Of a DNA stretch of 64,000 nt, positions 19,002 to 29,625 are shown piece by piece. Each line of letters opens with the position of its first letter. The first letter of the stretch is position 1. The notes under the pieces are model-generated. The model made no database searches, was not told the origin of the DNA, and saw only the letters and a program-made list of their open reading frames with translations. The stretch is from an uncultured Bacteroides sp. (GTDB lineage Bacteria; Bacteroidota; Bacteroidia; Bacteroidales; Bacteroidaceae): assembly GCA_949294185.1 (NCBI GenBank), contig CASFGA010000002.1, positions 62,001 to 126,000 on the forward strand. Direction: 5' to 3'. The position numbers were made by a program, and so were the translations under genes.

Positions 19002-19652
19002 ATGGGACTGGATGTTGTAATCGTTGATAACCACTCTTTGGCAGTGGAAGGCTTGAAAAGTCTGCTGAAGACTACTGTTTGCATCAAAGATATCCATGTG
19101 GCGCAAAGCGGCAGAGAGCTTTGCGAGCTGATGGACAAACATCCGTTTCATCTTTACATCGTGGACATCGATCTGGCAGATACCGACGGATTCGAACTGA
19201 TTCAGACGATAAAGAAACGGCAGCCTACGGCAAAAGTCATCGTCAGCACCACGCATGAGGAGATTTGGATAGCCAACAAGCTGAAGCATCCCCATATCGA
19301 TGCGGTGGTATTCAAGCCGTCTGCGTCGCGATACATACAGGAAGCCGTTGAGACGGTGGCGGAGGGAGGCACTTATTGCTGCCCCCACTTCAGGGAACTG
19401 TACCGGGCAAAGGAGCGGATAAGCAATACGCCCGATGTTCCGGAATCGATGCCCACCGTCCGCGAACTCGACATACTGAAAAGTATTGCCAAGGGAATGA
19501 ACACGCACGAAATATCCGAACATCTGTTCATCTCGGAAAACACGGTGGAATGGCACCGCAAAAACCTGATGGTGAAGTTCGGCGCGCGGAATGCCACCGA
19601 CCTTGTCGTCAAGGCACTGGCGAAAGGCTATCTCAGCATCCCGCTGGACTGA
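19002..19652 (+). CDS. Orphan LuxR/NarL-type response regulator
   Basis: A 216-residue response regulator with an N-terminal receiver (about 1-120) and a C-terminal LuxR/NarL helix-turn-helix (about 150-210, with ELDILKSIAKGMNTHEISEHL and the recognition region SENTVEWHRKNLMVKF). In the receiver, Asp9 (acid pocket) and Lys109 (VVFKPSAS) are present, and Asp55 in LYIVDIDLADTDG is the expected phosphorylation site. It is an orphan: no histidine kinase is coded within 10 kb on either side. It begins with a weak -7 box and is followed 53 bases later by a surface lipoprotein gene in the same direction, which makes that gene a likely partner or target; this is an inference from position only. Confidence 0.9.
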   Translation: MGLDVVIVDNHSLAVEGLKSLLKTTVCIKDIHVAQSGRELCELMDKHPFHLYIVDIDLADTDGFELIQTIKKRQPTAKVIVSTTHEEIWIANKLKHPHIDAVVFKPSASRYIQEAVETVAEGGTYCCPHFRELYRAKERISNTPDVPESMPTVRELDILKSIAKGMNTHEISEHLFISENTVEWHRKNLMVKFGARNATDLVVKALAKGYLSIPLD

Positions 19653-19705
19653 GCGGAGGATTCTTTGAAAAACACTATTTACTAACCCCATAAAATTAAT
19701 GTACC

Positions 19706-21409
19706 ATGAAAAAATTGTTTTATTACCTTTCTGTTGCCGCTTTATTGCTGGCATTCAACGCATGTAATGACGATGACGGACCGCAGACTCCCCCGCCATC
19801 CGGAGGTGAAGAAGCGGTGGAAGAGATTGTAAAAGCCCTTGAAAGCAAGCCCGAAGTAAGCCAGTTCGTCGAGATACTGAAGTCAACTGATGTGGCCGAC
19901 CTGGAAGAAAGCGAACTGACCGTATTCGCGGTAAAAAACCAAGCTACCGCAATGGCGGGCGGCAGCCGTGCCGATGCACTGGATGCCACGACCATCAAGC
20001 GCCATATTGCTATAGGAAGCTACACAAAAGCCGAGCTGACCGACGGGATGGAACTGAAAAGCATCGACGGAGGCACGCTCTACATCACGCGCGATGCTAA
20101 TGATGTGTTTGTCAATGGCGTGGTAATCGAGGGAGAAGCCATACCCGCAGGCAACAGTTACATATATGTAGTGCCCGAAGTGATACAGGCTCAGGCCGCT
20201 CCGCCCGTTGCTTACAAACATCAGACCACCATCAATGTCATCGGAATCGCTTTGGGAAATGCCGGACCGGCACCGCTTGCCGAGGTTTCCATCCTTGCCA
20301 AAGACGGGAATACGGGAGCAGAGGTCGGCATGTTCCAGACAAACGCCGAGGGTCAAGCCGTCATCAGCCACAATTGCGACACGCTCTCTTATGAGATTGA
20401 AAAGGCAGGCTACTCGCTTACCCACGACGGCTACTTGATTGCCGGACTGTCTGCCGACGGAAACTTTATGTATGTAGACATCAACGGAGACGGAGTAACA
20501 GATGTTAGGGACAAAGAATTCGCTTATCCCTTCGTATTGGATTACCGCAATGTGATTGAAGAGGCAAACAGCACACAGGAATATTATATGGCTGAGGTAA
20601 GCGAGACAGACCAGCTGAACGAAATACGGGCTTCATGGGAGGAAACGATGATTAATTTCAGCCAAGAAAACAGCAGGTTAGACTTCGATTTAATATCCGG
20701 AAGCATTCCATATACCGATGATACCGAATTAGAGGTCTATTCTGAAAGATACTGGGATATGGCTTATGCCGCATTAGACAAGGGAATGGCTCTCCAACAG
20801 CAAATAACTTCTGAATCTGAAGAAGCTAAGGCACTGCTTAACTCCATTTCGTTGGACATCGCCGCCATTTATGTACAGCTCTACGGATATTACGGACAAC
20901 TGCGCAACATGAACACAGACCAGTTAAAGCAGAATCTTGACGAAATGGAAAATTACCTTCCCCTTGAATCAAGCTTGGAAGTTACTGACCTAAAAGCCAA
21001 ACTATCACTTATGACCAAGGATTATCAAGAAGCGAACGATTATGCCGACAAGGTTATCTACTCAAAAGAATCGCCGTCTGCTGACATTCTACTGATCAAA
21101 GCAATTGTTTTATCTAATCAAGGCCAGAATCAAGAAGCACTTGATTATATCAATAAAGCAAGAAAACATGAAGATGCTAATTCAGAACCAATTGTTTCCT
21201 TTGAAGAAAACACTTTAATAGAAAATTGCCATCAGATTTTAATCGGAACCGGAATGCTTTATCCCTGCTACAGAATCTTGGATATAGACATCAACTACAT
21301 AGGAAAAGTAGAGGGTTTCAACGGAGCCAAGCATCATCTACTCCCGATACCCCAATCAGCCATGGATAAAGACCCGAACTTACAGCAGAATCCTAATTAC
21401 CAATTCTAA
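19706..21409 (+). CDS. Lipoprotein with fasciclin-like N terminus and SusD-like C terminus
   Basis: A 567-residue lipoprotein (Cys20 in LLAFNACNDDDG; the acidic NDDD run after it is the Bacteroidetes surface-export signal). Residues about 30-165 look like a fasciclin (FAS1) domain, with ESELTVFAVKNQA and IEGEAIPAGNSYIYVVPEVI. Residues about 170-245 look like a carboxypeptidase-regulatory-like beta domain, followed by a calcium-loop-like VDINGDGVTDVRDKEF. The last 270 residues are helical, with repeats suggesting TPR-like structure (DYADKVIYS, INKARKHED), and end in LLPIPQSAMDKDPNLQQNP, the closing motif of SusD-family glycan-binding lipoproteins. The C-terminal half is visibly A/T-richer (22 G/C in 60 at 21061-21120 against 31 in 60 at 19981-20040), so the gene may be a chimera. 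No SusC partner is nearby. Confidence 0.78.
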   Translation: MKKLFYYLSVAALLLAFNACNDDDGPQTPPPSGGEEAVEEIVKALESKPEVSQFVEILKSTDVADLEESELTVFAVKNQATAMAGGSRADALDATTIKRHIAIGSYTKAELTDGMELKSIDGGTLYITRDANDVFVNGVVIEGEAIPAGNSYIYVVPEVIQAQAAPPVAYKHQTTINVIGIALGNAGPAPLAEVSILAKDGNTGAEVGMFQTNAEGQAVISHNCDTLSYEIEKAGYSLTHDGYLIAGLSADGNFMYVDINGDGVTDVRDKEFAYPFVLDYRNVIEEANSTQEYYMAEVSETDQLNEIRASWEETMINFSQENSRLDFDLISGSIPYTDDTELEVYSERYWDMAYAALDKGMALQQQITSESEEAKALLNSISLDIAAIYVQLYGYYGQLRNMNTDQLKQNLDEMENYLPLESSLEVTDLKAKLSLMTKDYQEANDYADKVIYSKESPSADILLIKAIVLSNQGQNQEALDYINKARKHEDANSEPIVSFEENTLIENCHQILIGTGMLYPCYRILDIDINYIGKVEGFNGAKHHLLPIPQSAMDKDPNLQQNPNYQF

Positions 21410-21439
21410 AATGCTCTGACTCCCTTATAAAATAGAGGT

Positions 21440-21480
21440 ATCCCCGCGGCAGTTTGCCTATGCAAAACTATCGCGGGGAT
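21440..21480. terminator. Bidirectional terminator between fasciclin/SusD gene and mscL
   Basis: A 9-bp G/C-rich outer stem (21440-21448 with 21472-21480) with a second paired segment inside, between two convergent stop codons. Confidence 0.8.
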
Positions 21481-21490
21481 ATATCCATAT

Positions 21491-21913
21491 TCACTTTTTC
21501 TCCTTTAGCAAATCGCGTATTTCGGTAAGCAACTGGATGTCGGCCGGAGGTGCGGGCGGCGTTTTGGGAGCTTCCTCCTTTTTCCGGCTCAGGGCATTCA
21601 GTCCCTTTACCAAGAAGAACACCGCCAGAGCGATAATCAGAAAGTCGAAAGTCACCTGAATGAAATTGCCGTAGTTGATGGCCACTTCGGGCGTTATCAC
21701 CTTGTCGCCCTCGGTTACGGCCTGTTTCAACACAACCTTCAAGTCGGTGAAATTGACACCTCCCACCAACACACCGACCGCCGGCATAATGACATCGCCC
21801 ACGATGGACGAGACAATCTTTCCGAAAGCACCGCCGATGATGATACCCACCGCCATGTCGACCACATTTCCCCGCATGGCAAACTTCTTGAATTCCTGTA
21901 AAGTCTTTTTCAT
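21491..21913 (-). CDS. mscL: Large-conductance mechanosensitive channel MscL
   Basis: A 140-residue membrane channel that opens under membrane tension and releases solutes when cells are diluted. The start at 21913 ([38 protein letters not shown]) matches the family's amphipathic N-terminal helix and first pore helix; a longer in-frame start at 21973 is unlikely. The second membrane helix is at about 80-100 ([20 protein letters not shown]), and a charged C-terminal bundle ends in a lysine-rich tail. It runs opposite to the fasciclin/SusD gene and is separated from groEL by a terminator, so it is probably expressed on its own. Confidence 0.95.
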   Translation of the reverse strand: MKKTLQEFKKFAMRGNVVDMAVGIIIGGAFGKIVSSIVGDVIMPAVGVLVGGVNFTDLKVVLKQAVTEGDKVITPEVAINYGNFIQVTFDFLIIALAVFFLVKGLNALSRKKEEAPKTPPAPPADIQLLTEIRDLLKEKK

Positions 21914-21953
21914 AACCAATAGCTGTTTTTGTTTTCCGGCAGACAAGATAACA

Positions 21954-21991
21954 AAAACTCCCGGCAAAACCAACGGCTTGTCGGGAGTTTT
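21954..21991 (-). terminator. Terminator after groEL (minus strand)
   Basis: A 13-position stem (21954-21966 with 21979-21991, with G-T pairs) follows the groEL stop by about 30 bases on the minus strand and ends in T bases. Confidence 0.78.
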
Positions 21992-22022
21992 GACTTGATA
22001 ATTATGTGAAAGGGGAAGAATA

Positions 22023-23669
<1,647 letters not shown>

Positions 23670-23701
23670 TTAAATTCGTTTTTTACTCCTGTCTTTTTTT
23701 A

Positions 23702-23974
23702 TTATCCCAATACGGCAAGCACATCGCTCTGGCGCATCATCAGATATTTCACACCTTCGTGTTCGATTTCCGTACCTGAATATTTGCCATACAATACCGT
23801 GTCGCCCACTTTCAAGACCATCTCTTCGTCTTTCGTGCCGTGACCCACTGCCACTACTTCACCTTGCAACGGTTTTTCTTTTGCTGTATCGGGGATGATA
23901 ATGCCACCCACTGTCTTTTCTTCTGCCGGAGCAGGAAGAATCAGAACTCTGTCTGCTAATGGTTTAATGTTCAT
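23702..23974 (-). CDS. groES: Co-chaperonin GroES (10 kDa)
   Basis: A 90-residue co-chaperonin, the lid of the GroEL ring. The start at 23974 ([28 protein letters not shown]) matches the family exactly and includes the mobile loop; an open extension to 24064 is not part of the protein. Conserved features are [13 protein letters not shown] and [15 protein letters not shown]. It is the first gene of the groESL operon on the minus strand. No CIRCE repeat (TTAGCACTC-N9-GAGTGCTAA) is seen in the leader, so control is not by the HrcA/CIRCE pair in the usual form. Confidence 0.97.
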   Translation of the reverse strand: MNIKPLADRVLILPAPAEEKTVGGIIIPDTAKEKPLQGEVVAVGHGTKDEEMVLKVGDTVLYGKYSGTEIEHEGVKYLMMRQSDVLAVLG

Positions 23975-24057
23975 AATTCTATATTTTATTACGTTGTTCT
24001 TGTTTTTGTCCCTATCGGACGCAGACTTATCAACCAAAACCGTGCCATTTATGAAAA

Positions 24058-24087
24058 CTGACAAACTGGCGCAATCCGTCTGACAAA
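24058..24087. repeat. Direct repeat CTGACAAA in groESL upstream region
   Basis: CTGACAAA occurs at 24058-24065 and again at 24080-24087, 22 bases apart (about two turns of the helix), 84-113 bases upstream of the groES start. On the minus strand it reads TTTGTCAG. It could be a regulator site; no regulator is known to me for it. Confidence 0.35.
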
Positions 24088-24229
24088 AACAGGATTCAAA
24101 CTGTCATACTTTACTGCCGTACCTACAAAAAACAAATTCCATCAGGATGAAACGCCTGTTTTATCTGTATGAAAACTCCGTTTCGCCCTGATGGAATTCC
24201 GGCTTCACCGGCATATCTTTTCCGCAGCC

Positions 24230-25132
24230 CTATCCGAACTGCTGCAACCTCCTGTATTCACTGGGAGTATATCCCACATTCTTCTTGAATATCCGGTTGA
24301 AGTGCTGCGAATACTGAAAGCCCAGTTCGTATGCAATCTGGCCGACCGTCTTGTCTGTGCCCATAATCTTTTCTTTGGCCACATCGATAATCTTGTTTTG
24401 GATATACTCCTGAGCCGTCTTTCCGGTTTCCTTCTTTATCAGGTCGCCGAAATAATTCGGCGAGAGAAAGACCTTGTCCGCAAAATACTTGACGGTAGGC
24501 AGCCCTTCAGGCGACACCCCGTCTTGATAATACGCATCAAGCAGAGCTTCAAACCTTGTAAGCACATCTTTGTTGGCTTCGGAACGGGTGATGAACTGCC
24601 GTTCATAAAAGCGCATGCAATAATCCAGCAGCAGCTGGATATTTCTTGCTATCAGCCGCTTGCTAAGCCTGTCTATCGGATGATTCAGCTCCATCTTTAT
24701 CTTCTTCAGACAGTCCAGGAAAATTCCCTTTTCCTCTTCCGACAGATGCAGGGCTTCACTCGAATTGTATGAAAAGAAAGAATAGGTCTTGATTTCTTGT
24801 CCCAATGAAGTGCCCTTGATCAAATCAGGATGAAACAAGAGTCCGCGCGCACGGGGCCTCATCCCCGAATCCATTTCGACAGAGACCACCTGTCCCGGCG
24901 CGAAGCTCGTCACCGTTCCCTCCTGATAATCGTAAATCTGCTTCCCGTAACGGATGTCGCCGCACCGGGTATCTTTCAGAAAAAGTGCGTACACCCCATA
25001 GTTGATGGTGAAGCGGGAGGGAAATTTCTTCGCATCAGCCAGATCGACCACACCGACCAACGGATGCAAAGTCTCCAGTCCGAACAGCCGGTTGTACTGG
25101 TCTACCGTGTCTATCTTAATCTTTTCGTCCAT
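24230..25132 (-). CDS. AraC-family transcriptional regulator
   Basis: A 300-residue regulator. About 180 N-terminal residues form a ligand-binding/dimer half (HPLVGVVDLADAKKFPSRFTINYGVYALFLKD and a cupin-like segment GTVTSFAPGQVVSVE). The C-terminal region about 195-298 is an AraC/XylS helix-turn-helix pair ending in NRIFKKNVGYTPSEYRRLQQ. The ATG at 25132 is preferred over the GTG at 25141. A -7 box on the minus strand lies 30 bases upstream of the start. The gene points away from the rmuC region and towards groES; no target is obvious. Confidence 0.92.
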   Translation of the reverse strand: MDEKIKIDTVDQYNRLFGLETLHPLVGVVDLADAKKFPSRFTINYGVYALFLKDTRCGDIRYGKQIYDYQEGTVTSFAPGQVVSVEMDSGMRPRARGLLFHPDLIKGTSLGQEIKTYSFFSYNSSEALHLSEEEKGIFLDCLKKIKMELNHPIDRLSKRLIARNIQLLLDYCMRFYERQFITRSEANKDVLTRFEALLDAYYQDGVSPEGLPTVKYFADKVFLSPNYFGDLIKKETGKTAQEYIQNKIIDVAKEKIMGTDKTVGQIAYELGFQYSQHFNRIFKKNVGYTPSEYRRLQQFG

Positions 25133-25161
25133 AGTCGCCACATATATATTTTAGGATAAAG

Positions 25162-25169
25162 CAAATATA
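25162..25169 (-). promoter_or_regulatory. Candidate -7 box for AraC regulator gene
   Basis: TATATTTG on the minus strand fits TAnnTTTG and lies 30 bases before the ATG at 25132. Confidence 0.4.
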
Positions 25170-25355
25170 GACATTTTGGCAATATGCAGAAAATGCCGGG
25201 ATGAATAATCCGTAAATCGGTTACAATCATCCGTAATTTGTCTACAAGCAGATGCCGCCCAAGACATCTCAGGCAAAATGCCCTCCCGACGGCATCCGTA
25301 TCTCTTTCCCCTACAAGGAAAAAACAAGGAAGAACCATAAAAACGCCTCAAATGC

Positions 25356-25386
25356 TTTGGAAAATATCAAACATATACTAACTTTG
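25356..25386 (+). promoter_or_regulatory. Bacteroides-type promoter for small gene and rmuC
   Basis: TTTG at 25356-25359, a gap of 19 bases and TAACTTTG at 25379-25386 match the Bacteroides -33/-7 consensus in both boxes and in spacing. The first start codon of the unit (25461) is 75 bases downstream. Confidence 0.6.
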
Positions 25387-25460
25387 AAACCATAATTGAC
25401 ACATAAGCGGCCTGTTTGACCGGACTTTATCATCACAATGCCTTATATACCAACTGCAAA

Positions 25461-25694
25461 ATGAAAGATAAATCCAACTTTTTCCAATACAAGCCCGGCA
25501 AATCTTCAGATAAAGAGAATACAGATTATCCGGACAACCTGAATGAGGATTTGTCCCTTTATCAAGAACAACTTATGCTGCTGAACTTTACAGAGGAAGA
25601 AAATGTACGACTGAAAGAAATGGGGATGAAAAAGCCCGCTTGTGCGAAACGGCTTACCGATACCTGCACAAAAATTCCTGACTCCGAATCATAA
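25461..25694 (+). CDS. Small hypothetical protein upstream of rmuC
   Basis: A 77-residue hydrophilic protein without recognised domain. It is rich in Lys, Asp, Glu and Ser and opens with [20 protein letters not shown]; a helical stretch lies at about 30-52 ([27 protein letters not shown]). The ATG at 25461 is chosen over an in-frame one at 25416, which is closer to the promoter. The gene ends 20 bases before rmuC on the same strand and follows the only clear promoter in this region, so it is probably co-transcribed with rmuC. Function unknown; the possibility that it is untranslated leader remains. Confidence 0.55.
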   Translation: MKDKSNFFQYKPGKSSDKENTDYPDNLNEDLSLYQEQLMLLNFTEEENVRLKEMGMKKPACAKRLTDTCTKIPDSES

Positions 25695-25714
25695 TATCAA
25701 CCAAACAACGCATC

Positions 25715-27100
25715 ATGGAATTAGTATATCTGTTGATAGGAACAGCTGTCGGGGCTGCTTTAAGCTACCTGATGACAGCCCGTAAAGCAAGTGTTTTGCA
25801 GGCCCGGCTGCAAATGCAAGAAGCGCATGCCGCTGAAATGCTGAAAGCGGAACGGCAGCAAGCCGCCATGCTGCTTGAGCAGCAGAAAAAAGAAACGGAG
25901 CTGCTGCGCAGACAAAACGAGGAAACAAACCGTCTGCTTACCGAAACACGCCAGACACTATCCGTCACACAGACAGAGAAACTGGGTCTGGAAGAGAAAT
26001 TGGAGAACCAGAAGAAAGAACTGACGGAGCTTCACAAGCAGTTTAACCTGGAGTTTGAAAATATCGCCAACAAGATATTCCAGCAGAAAACGGAAAGCTT
26101 CAACAAAATCAGCTCCGAAAATCTGACAAACCTGCTCAAGCCATTCAGAGAAAACCTGAATGAATTCAAGCATCAGGTGGCAGAAGTGTATGACAAAGAG
26201 TCGAAACAGCGCTTTTCTCTGGAAGACCGGATCAAGGAACTGGTCCAACTGAACAAACAAATCAGCGACGATGCCAACAACCTGACCAAAGCACTGAAAG
26301 GAAACACCAAAGCACAGGGAAACTGGGGGGAAATGATTCTTGAATCTATCCTGCAAAATTCCGGGCTGCGGGAAGGGGAAGAGTATTTCAGGCAGGAATT
26401 TCTCACGGATGAGCATGGAGAAGTGCTCCGCAACGAAGAAGGACAGCGTATGCAGCCGGATGTCATCGTGGCTTATCCGGACAACCGGCAGGTCATCATC
26501 GACTCAAAAGTCTCTCTGACCGCTTATGCCAACTATGTGGCCAGTACAGACAAGGCGGAGCAAGAGCAATATCTGAAGGCACACATGGGGTCAATCAAGG
26601 CTCACATCGACGAACTAAGCAAAAAGGACTATTCCAAATACGATGTTTCATCGCTGGACTTTGTAATGATGTTCATTCCAAACGAACCGGCATACGTGCT
26701 TGCCCTGCAGACCGACCCGAATCTGTGGAACTATGCATACCAGAAAAAAGTGGTGTTGATGAGTCCCACCAATCTGATTGCCGCCCTGCGTCTGGCACTC
26801 GACCTTTGGAAACGCGACCGCCAAGAGAAGAATATCCAGGAAATTGTCAGGCGGGGCTCGGCTCTCTACGAGAAGCTGGTAAGCTTTACCGATACATTCG
26901 AGAAAATAGGCGATACGCTGAAGACCGCTTCAACCGCTTACGACAACGCGTTTGCCCAACTTGCCACCGGACGGGGAAATGTTATCCGTCAGGCTGAAAT
27001 GCTGAAGAATCTGGGAATCACTCCGAAAAAGAAATTTTCATCACGCCTGCAAGGCAAGAGTGAAGAAGCGGACGACGAATTCTCCCTGACGGAATCCTGA
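25715..27100 (+). CDS. rmuC: RmuC-family DNA recombination limiting protein
   Basis: A 461-residue protein of the RmuC family, related to nuclease folds and known in E. coli to limit recombination at short inverted repeats. An N-terminal membrane anchor ([20 protein letters not shown]) is followed by a long coiled coil rich in Gln, Glu and Leu (about 25-125) and the conserved core from about 150 to 430, with [45 protein letters not shown] and [15 protein letters not shown]. The Asp and Lys in IIDSKVS are in the catalytic-like motif of the fold. The gene is closed by a hairpin shortly after the stop and meets hisS head-on. Confidence 0.92.
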   Translation: MELVYLLIGTAVGAALSYLMTARKASVLQARLQMQEAHAAEMLKAERQQAAMLLEQQKKETELLRRQNEETNRLLTETRQTLSVTQTEKLGLEEKLENQKKELTELHKQFNLEFENIANKIFQQKTESFNKISSENLTNLLKPFRENLNEFKHQVAEVYDKESKQRFSLEDRIKELVQLNKQISDDANNLTKALKGNTKAQGNWGEMILESILQNSGLREGEEYFRQEFLTDEHGEVLRNEEGQRMQPDVIVAYPDNRQVIIDSKVSLTAYANYVASTDKAEQEQYLKAHMGSIKAHIDELSKKDYSKYDVSSLDFVMMFIPNEPAYVLALQTDPNLWNYAYQKKVVLMSPTNLIAALRLALDLWKRDRQEKNIQEIVRRGSALYEKLVSFTDTFEKIGDTLKTASTAYDNAFAQLATGRGNVIRQAEMLKNLGITPKKKFSSRLQGKSEEADDEFSLTES

Positions 27101-27123
27101 CGGGATACTGTCAAAAACAAAAA

Positions 27124-27166
27124 ACTGCCGGACGAAACAGAAATAAGCCTGTATCCGTCCGGCAGT
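27124..27166. terminator. Bidirectional terminator between rmuC and hisS
   Basis: A 10-bp perfect stem (27124-27133 with 27157-27166) lies between two convergent stop codons, with an A-rich run on the left side. Confidence 0.75.
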
Positions 27167-27175
27167 CTGATACTG

Positions 27176-28540
27176 TCAAGCTTTCACCGCAGCTATCATT
27201 TCTTCAACCGTAAGCAAGGCCTGCTCGCCGGTCGACATGTTCTTTAAGGTTACTTTGCCCTCGTTCATCTCGTTTTCTCCGGCTATGGCGACAAACGGCA
27301 CTGCCTTGCTGTTGGCATAAGCCATCTGTTTCTTCATCTTGGCCGCATCCGGATAGATTTCGGCACAGATGCCCGCCTCGCGCACCTTCGACAAAAGCGG
27401 AAGAACGTATTCCGATTCCTTTTCCCCGAAATTCACAAACAGCAGCCGGGTGGTGTTTTCCGTCCCTTTCGGATACAAATCCAACTGATTCAGCACATCA
27501 TAAATACGGTCTGCACCAAAGGAAATGCCCACTCCCGACATGCCTTCCATGCCGAACACTCCGGTCAGATTGTCATAACGGCCGCCTCCGCTGATGCTTC
27601 CTATCTGCACATCCAGCGCTTTCACCTCGAAGATGGCTCCGGTATAATAGTTCAAGCCACGGGCCAGAGTCAGGTCAAGTTCCACTTCCGACCTGACACC
27701 CAAAGCCGCAACCCGCTTCAAAATAAATTCGCTCTCTTCAATTCCCTTCAGTCCGGTCTCACTGGCCGCCAGTACCGACTTCAATACAGAAATTTTCTCT
27801 TCGTTGGAACCGCTCAGCCGGATAATCGGCTGCAGCTTTGCAATGGCTTCTTCGGAAATTCCCTTCGAGGCCAGTTCCGCATTTACATTGTCAAGACCTA
27901 TCTTGTCAAGCTTGTCTATCGCCACTGTAATGTCCACAATCTTGTCCGCTTCGCCGATAATCTCGGCGATGCCCGTAAGAATTTTGCGGTTGTTCACCTT
28001 GATGCAGACGCGGATACCGAATCTGCCGAACACCGCATCAATCATCTGCACCAGTTCCACCTCGTTCAGCAGCGAGTTGCTTCCCACCACATCCGCGTCG
28101 CACTGGTAAAACTCGCGATAACGCCCTTTCTGCGGACGGTCGGCACGCCATACCGGCTGTATCTGGAAACGTTTGAAAGGAAATGTGATTTCGTCACGGT
28201 GCATCACTACATAGCGTGCAAACGGAACGGTCAGGTCATAACGCAGTCCTTTCTCGCAGAACTTACAGGCCAACTTCGGCGCATTACGGCTCAAAAGCTC
28301 CTCGTCTGTCAGGCCGGAGAAATAGTCTCCGGAGTTTTGAATCTTGAAAAGCAGCTTGTCGCCTTCTTCTCCATACTTTCCCATCAGGGTCGACAGACTT
28401 TCCATCGCGGGTGTCTCTATCTGCTGGAAGCCATATAAATAAAAAACATTGCGGATGGTATCGAAAATATAATTGCGTTTCGCCATCTCTACAGGCGAAA
28501 AGTCTCTTGTTCCTTTAGGTATACAGGGTTTTGTTGCCAT
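27176..28540 (-). CDS. hisS: Histidyl-tRNA synthetase
   Basis: A 454-residue class II aminoacyl-tRNA synthetase that charges tRNA-His. The start at 28540 ([19 protein letters not shown]) agrees with the family motif PKGTRDF; an in-frame start 27 bases earlier adds non-conserved residues. Class II motif 2 is [17 protein letters not shown] ([14 protein letters not shown] with the following [11 protein letters not shown]), and the two histidine motifs are [15 protein letters not shown] and GGGRYDNL. The anticodon-binding domain is at the C terminus (about 355-454). A -7 box lies 25 bases upstream. Confidence 0.97.
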   Translation of the reverse strand: MATKPCIPKGTRDFSPVEMAKRNYIFDTIRNVFYLYGFQQIETPAMESLSTLMGKYGEEGDKLLFKIQNSGDYFSGLTDEELLSRNAPKLACKFCEKGLRYDLTVPFARYVVMHRDEITFPFKRFQIQPVWRADRPQKGRYREFYQCDADVVGSNSLLNEVELVQMIDAVFGRFGIRVCIKVNNRKILTGIAEIIGEADKIVDITVAIDKLDKIGLDNVNAELASKGISEEAIAKLQPIIRLSGSNEEKISVLKSVLAASETGLKGIEESEFILKRVAALGVRSEVELDLTLARGLNYYTGAIFEVKALDVQIGSISGGGRYDNLTGVFGMEGMSGVGISFGADRIYDVLNQLDLYPKGTENTTRLLFVNFGEKESEYVLPLLSKVREAGICAEIYPDAAKMKKQMAYANSKAVPFVAIAGENEMNEGKVTLKNMSTGEQALLTVEEMIAAVKA

Positions 28541-28564
28541 AATCACATTTTTTAATTCGGAGTA

Positions 28565-28572
28565 CAAAAATA
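28565..28572 (-). promoter_or_regulatory. Candidate -7 box for hisS
   Basis: TATTTTTG on the minus strand fits TAnnTTTG and lies 25 bases before the hisS ATG. It sits close to the terminator stem of the upstream gene. Confidence 0.45.
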
Positions 28573-28582
28573 GAAAGAAAAA

Positions 28583-28647
28583 CGCGGATTACGCAGACTT
28601 ATATTCTTTTTTATTTTTCACCTTGGCAAAAGTCTGTGTAATCCGCG
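28583..28647 (-). terminator. Large inverted repeat / terminator between zinc peptidase gene and hisS
   Basis: An 18-bp stem (28583-28600 with 28630-28647, one mismatch) with a 29-base A/T-rich loop, ending 22 bases after the stop of the upstream minus-strand gene. It probably ends that transcript; the long loop is unusual. Confidence 0.6.
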
Positions 28648-28668
28648 CACGCATTTCTTATTCCCCTG

Positions 28669-29346
28669 TCACTCCCTGCGGTTCATATAGATTGTCACAT
28701 AGTATATCAGCGTAGCCAACGAGCCTAAGGCCGCAACCACGTAAGTATATGCCGCCGACCTCAGCGCGTCCGATGCCTGCTTATGATTGTAAGCATTGGT
28801 TATGCCCGCATTGTTCAGCCATGCCAATGCCCGCCGGCTCGCGTCAATCTCCACCGGAAGCGTAATGAAGCTGAACAGTGTGGTCATGGCAAACAGGCAG
28901 ATACCGATAAGCAGCAATTGGGGGAAGCTGTTGATCAGGATGATTCCCCCCAACAAAACCCACGACACGATGGAAGAGGAAAACTGCACCACCGGCACCA
29001 GAGCCGAGCGCATCTGCAGCGGAGCGTAGGCACGGGCGTGCTGGACGGCATGGCCGCATTCATGAGCCGCCACTGCCGCCGCGGCCACACTGCACGTATC
29101 ATATACATCTTCACTCAGATTGACCGTCTTGTTCGTCGGATTATAGTGGTCGGTCAGCATTCCGGGCGTGCTTGTCACCCTTACGTTATAGATACCGTTG
29201 TCGCGAAGCATCTTCTCCGCCACTTCGCGTCCTGTCATCCCGTTGGTCAGCGGTATCTGCGAATATTTTTTAAACTTGTCTTTCAGACTGGCCTGCACCA
29301 TATAGCTGATGATGGCAATGCCGATAAACACAATCCATATAAACAT
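28669..29346 (-). CDS. Neutral zinc metallopeptidase, YugP-like membrane protein
   Basis: A 225-residue membrane protein of the YugP-like zinc peptidase family. An N-terminal helix (MFIWIVFIGIAIISYMV) is followed by a soluble stretch and the zinc motif AHECGHAVQH at residues 94-103 (HExxH: His95, Glu96, His99). Further helices lie at about 124-143, 148-170 and 205-222. The family has peptidase signatures but few tested members, so activity is presumed. The start at 29346 opens the anchor; an in-frame start 30 bases upstream is less likely. A leader of about 280 bases separates it from topB, which diverges from it. Confidence 0.85.
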   Translation of the reverse strand: MFIWIVFIGIAIISYMVQASLKDKFKKYSQIPLTNGMTGREVAEKMLRDNGIYNVRVTSTPGMLTDHYNPTNKTVNLSEDVYDTCSVAAAAVAAHECGHAVQHARAYAPLQMRSALVPVVQFSSSIVSWVLLGGIILINSFPQLLLIGICLFAMTTLFSFITLPVEIDASRRALAWLNNAGITNAYNHKQASDALRSAAYTYVVAALGSLATLIYYVTIYMNRRE

Positions 29347-29597
29347 AATCTTTCTCTTTATAGTTTCATAAATCACTTATACAAAATCTCTGCCAAATAT
29401 ATCAGTTTCACAGGCAACGGCAGAAAGAAGCAAGTTTTTTTATTGATTTTTTGGAATTTTCCCGATATGCCGCCAGCAACGGCTGTCTTCTTGACAAATT
29501 GAAAGCCCGACCAGTCCATATACAATTTTTCAACGGGCAAACGACTTTTTTAATACCACCAAAACACCGTATCGCTACGATGAAACCGTTTTTTTAC

Positions 29598-29605
29598 TAC
29601 CTTTG
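29598..29605 (+). promoter_or_regulatory. Candidate -7 box for topB
   Basis: TACCTTTG fits TAnnTTTG and lies 20 bases before the topB ATG. No TTTG box at 19 bases upstream. Confidence 0.45.
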
Positions 29606-29625
29606 TCGTGTCTTAACGAAAGCGT

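Larger units (their letters stand above)
25133..25460. other. Divergent promoter region between AraC regulator and rmuC unit
   Basis: This stretch holds a minus-strand -7 box for the AraC gene (25162-25169) and a complete plus-strand promoter for the rmuC unit (25356-25386). Nothing else recognisable is seen; the open frames in it do not look like genes. Confidence 0.6.

Noticed and set aside
23975..24060. A possible sigma-54 site (TGGCAC on the minus strand) before groES
   Set aside because: The second half (TTGC at the correct distance) is not present: the bases read GG where GC is needed. It does not meet the consensus.
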